A stretch of 44,937 bases of DNA from Chloroflexota bacterium (GTDB lineage: Bacteria > Chloroflexota > Limnocylindria > Limnocylindrales > CSP1-4), in assembly GCA_003152165.1 (NCBI GenBank), contig PLZO01000034.1:66264-111200 (forward strand). The letters run 5' to 3'. A program made the translations under genes and the position numbers. This document shows, one piece after another, positions 44,786 through 44,937 of the stretch (position 1 is its first letter; the number at the start of each line of letters is the position of its first letter). A model generated the notes under the pieces. The model had not been told where the DNA came from, did not search any database, and worked only from the letters and a program-made list of their open reading frames with translations.

Positions 44786-44937
44786 GTGGCGCCTGCCAAG
44801 CAGTTCCTGGATTACCTGTTGTTCCTCGACGGCAAGGCCCGAATTGCCGTAGAGGCCAAGGCCTTCGACGTCGCGGTCGCTGACGCGAACGGCGGTGCGC
44901 AGGTCGTCCAGTACGCGGTCATCCTAGGCGTCGAGTG
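44786..44937 (+). CDS. Start of a type I restriction-like (HsdR N-terminal) nuclease domain, 3'-partial
   Basis: The final frame, which runs off the window, reads AKQFLDYLLFLDGKARIAVE, then AKAFDVAVADANGGAQVVQY, then AVILGVE. D..L..DGK..IAVEAKA is the PD-(D/E)xK nuclease motif of HsdR-type subunits, and the Q..QYA..LGV tail is typical of that domain. The GTG at 44786 is the first in-frame start, but the true start may lie earlier with a frameshift, because the matching upstream segment is in another frame. The gene may therefore be a fragment. Confidence 0.4.
   Translation, partial: MAPAKQFLDYLLFLDGKARIAVEAKAFDVAVADANGGAQVVQYAVILGVE

Overview
This is a high-GC, gene-dense bacterial chromosome segment, with frequent GTG starts and many 1-4 base gene overlaps. 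It carries an F420-type luciferase-like oxidoreductase, a zinc-ribbon/cyclase/ATPase/TPR giant protein, a ROK-controlled peptide-transport operon and an NfeD-stomatin pair. This mix fits an uncultured soil or freshwater Chloroflexota (Limnocylindria/Ellin6529-like) or an actinobacterium. The taxon is inference, because the window holds no rRNA, tRNA or marker gene that I can see.

Positions 1-25,100 are a mosaic accessory region of short, often divergent units. An overlapping minus-strand operon encodes an ADP-ribosylglycohydrolase fused to a cysteine phosphatase, an unknown 144-residue protein and an endonuclease/exonuclease/phosphatase-fold enzyme. Divergent from it is a RelA/SpoT-type HD hydrolase gene that has been split near its 5' end by a 1.57-kb insertion. 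That insertion has 16-bp terminal inverted repeats and a 12-bp target duplication. It carries one gene of unknown function and no recognisable transposase. There follow an unknown 255-residue protein, a NERD-helicase, a HEPN-motif protein, a decayed helicase N-terminus, a LacI regulator with two matching operator palindromes, a YghZ-like aldo/keto reductase, a helix-hairpin-helix protein abutting an IS110 remnant, a CBS-HEPN protein, a frameshifted zinc-ribbon/LURP-one-like gene, a Phd/PIN toxin-antitoxin pair, a divergent S-adenosylhomocysteinase-like protein, a possible second toxin-antitoxin pair, and the large cyclase-ATPase.

Positions 25,700-35,150 form a coherent catabolic locus: ROK repressor, class III aminotransferase, Dpp/Opp-type ABC importer (lipoprotein, two permeases, two ATPases) and M20 metallopeptidase. 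The last five genes are translationally coupled. The likely job is uptake of a peptide-like or N-acylated amine, followed by hydrolysis and transamination.

Positions 35,150-40,830 hold a decayed tyrosine recombinase, the NfeD-SPFH membrane quality-control pair, an AHSA1-type protein, a duplicated-domain lipoprotein, and a class III aminotransferase reduced to its two ends by an internal deletion. Positions 40,848-44,577 encode a second ABC importer (NMT1/THI5-like binding protein, two permeases, one ATPase), with three consecutive hairpins before the binding-protein gene. The window ends in what looks like the nuclease domain of a type I restriction-like protein.
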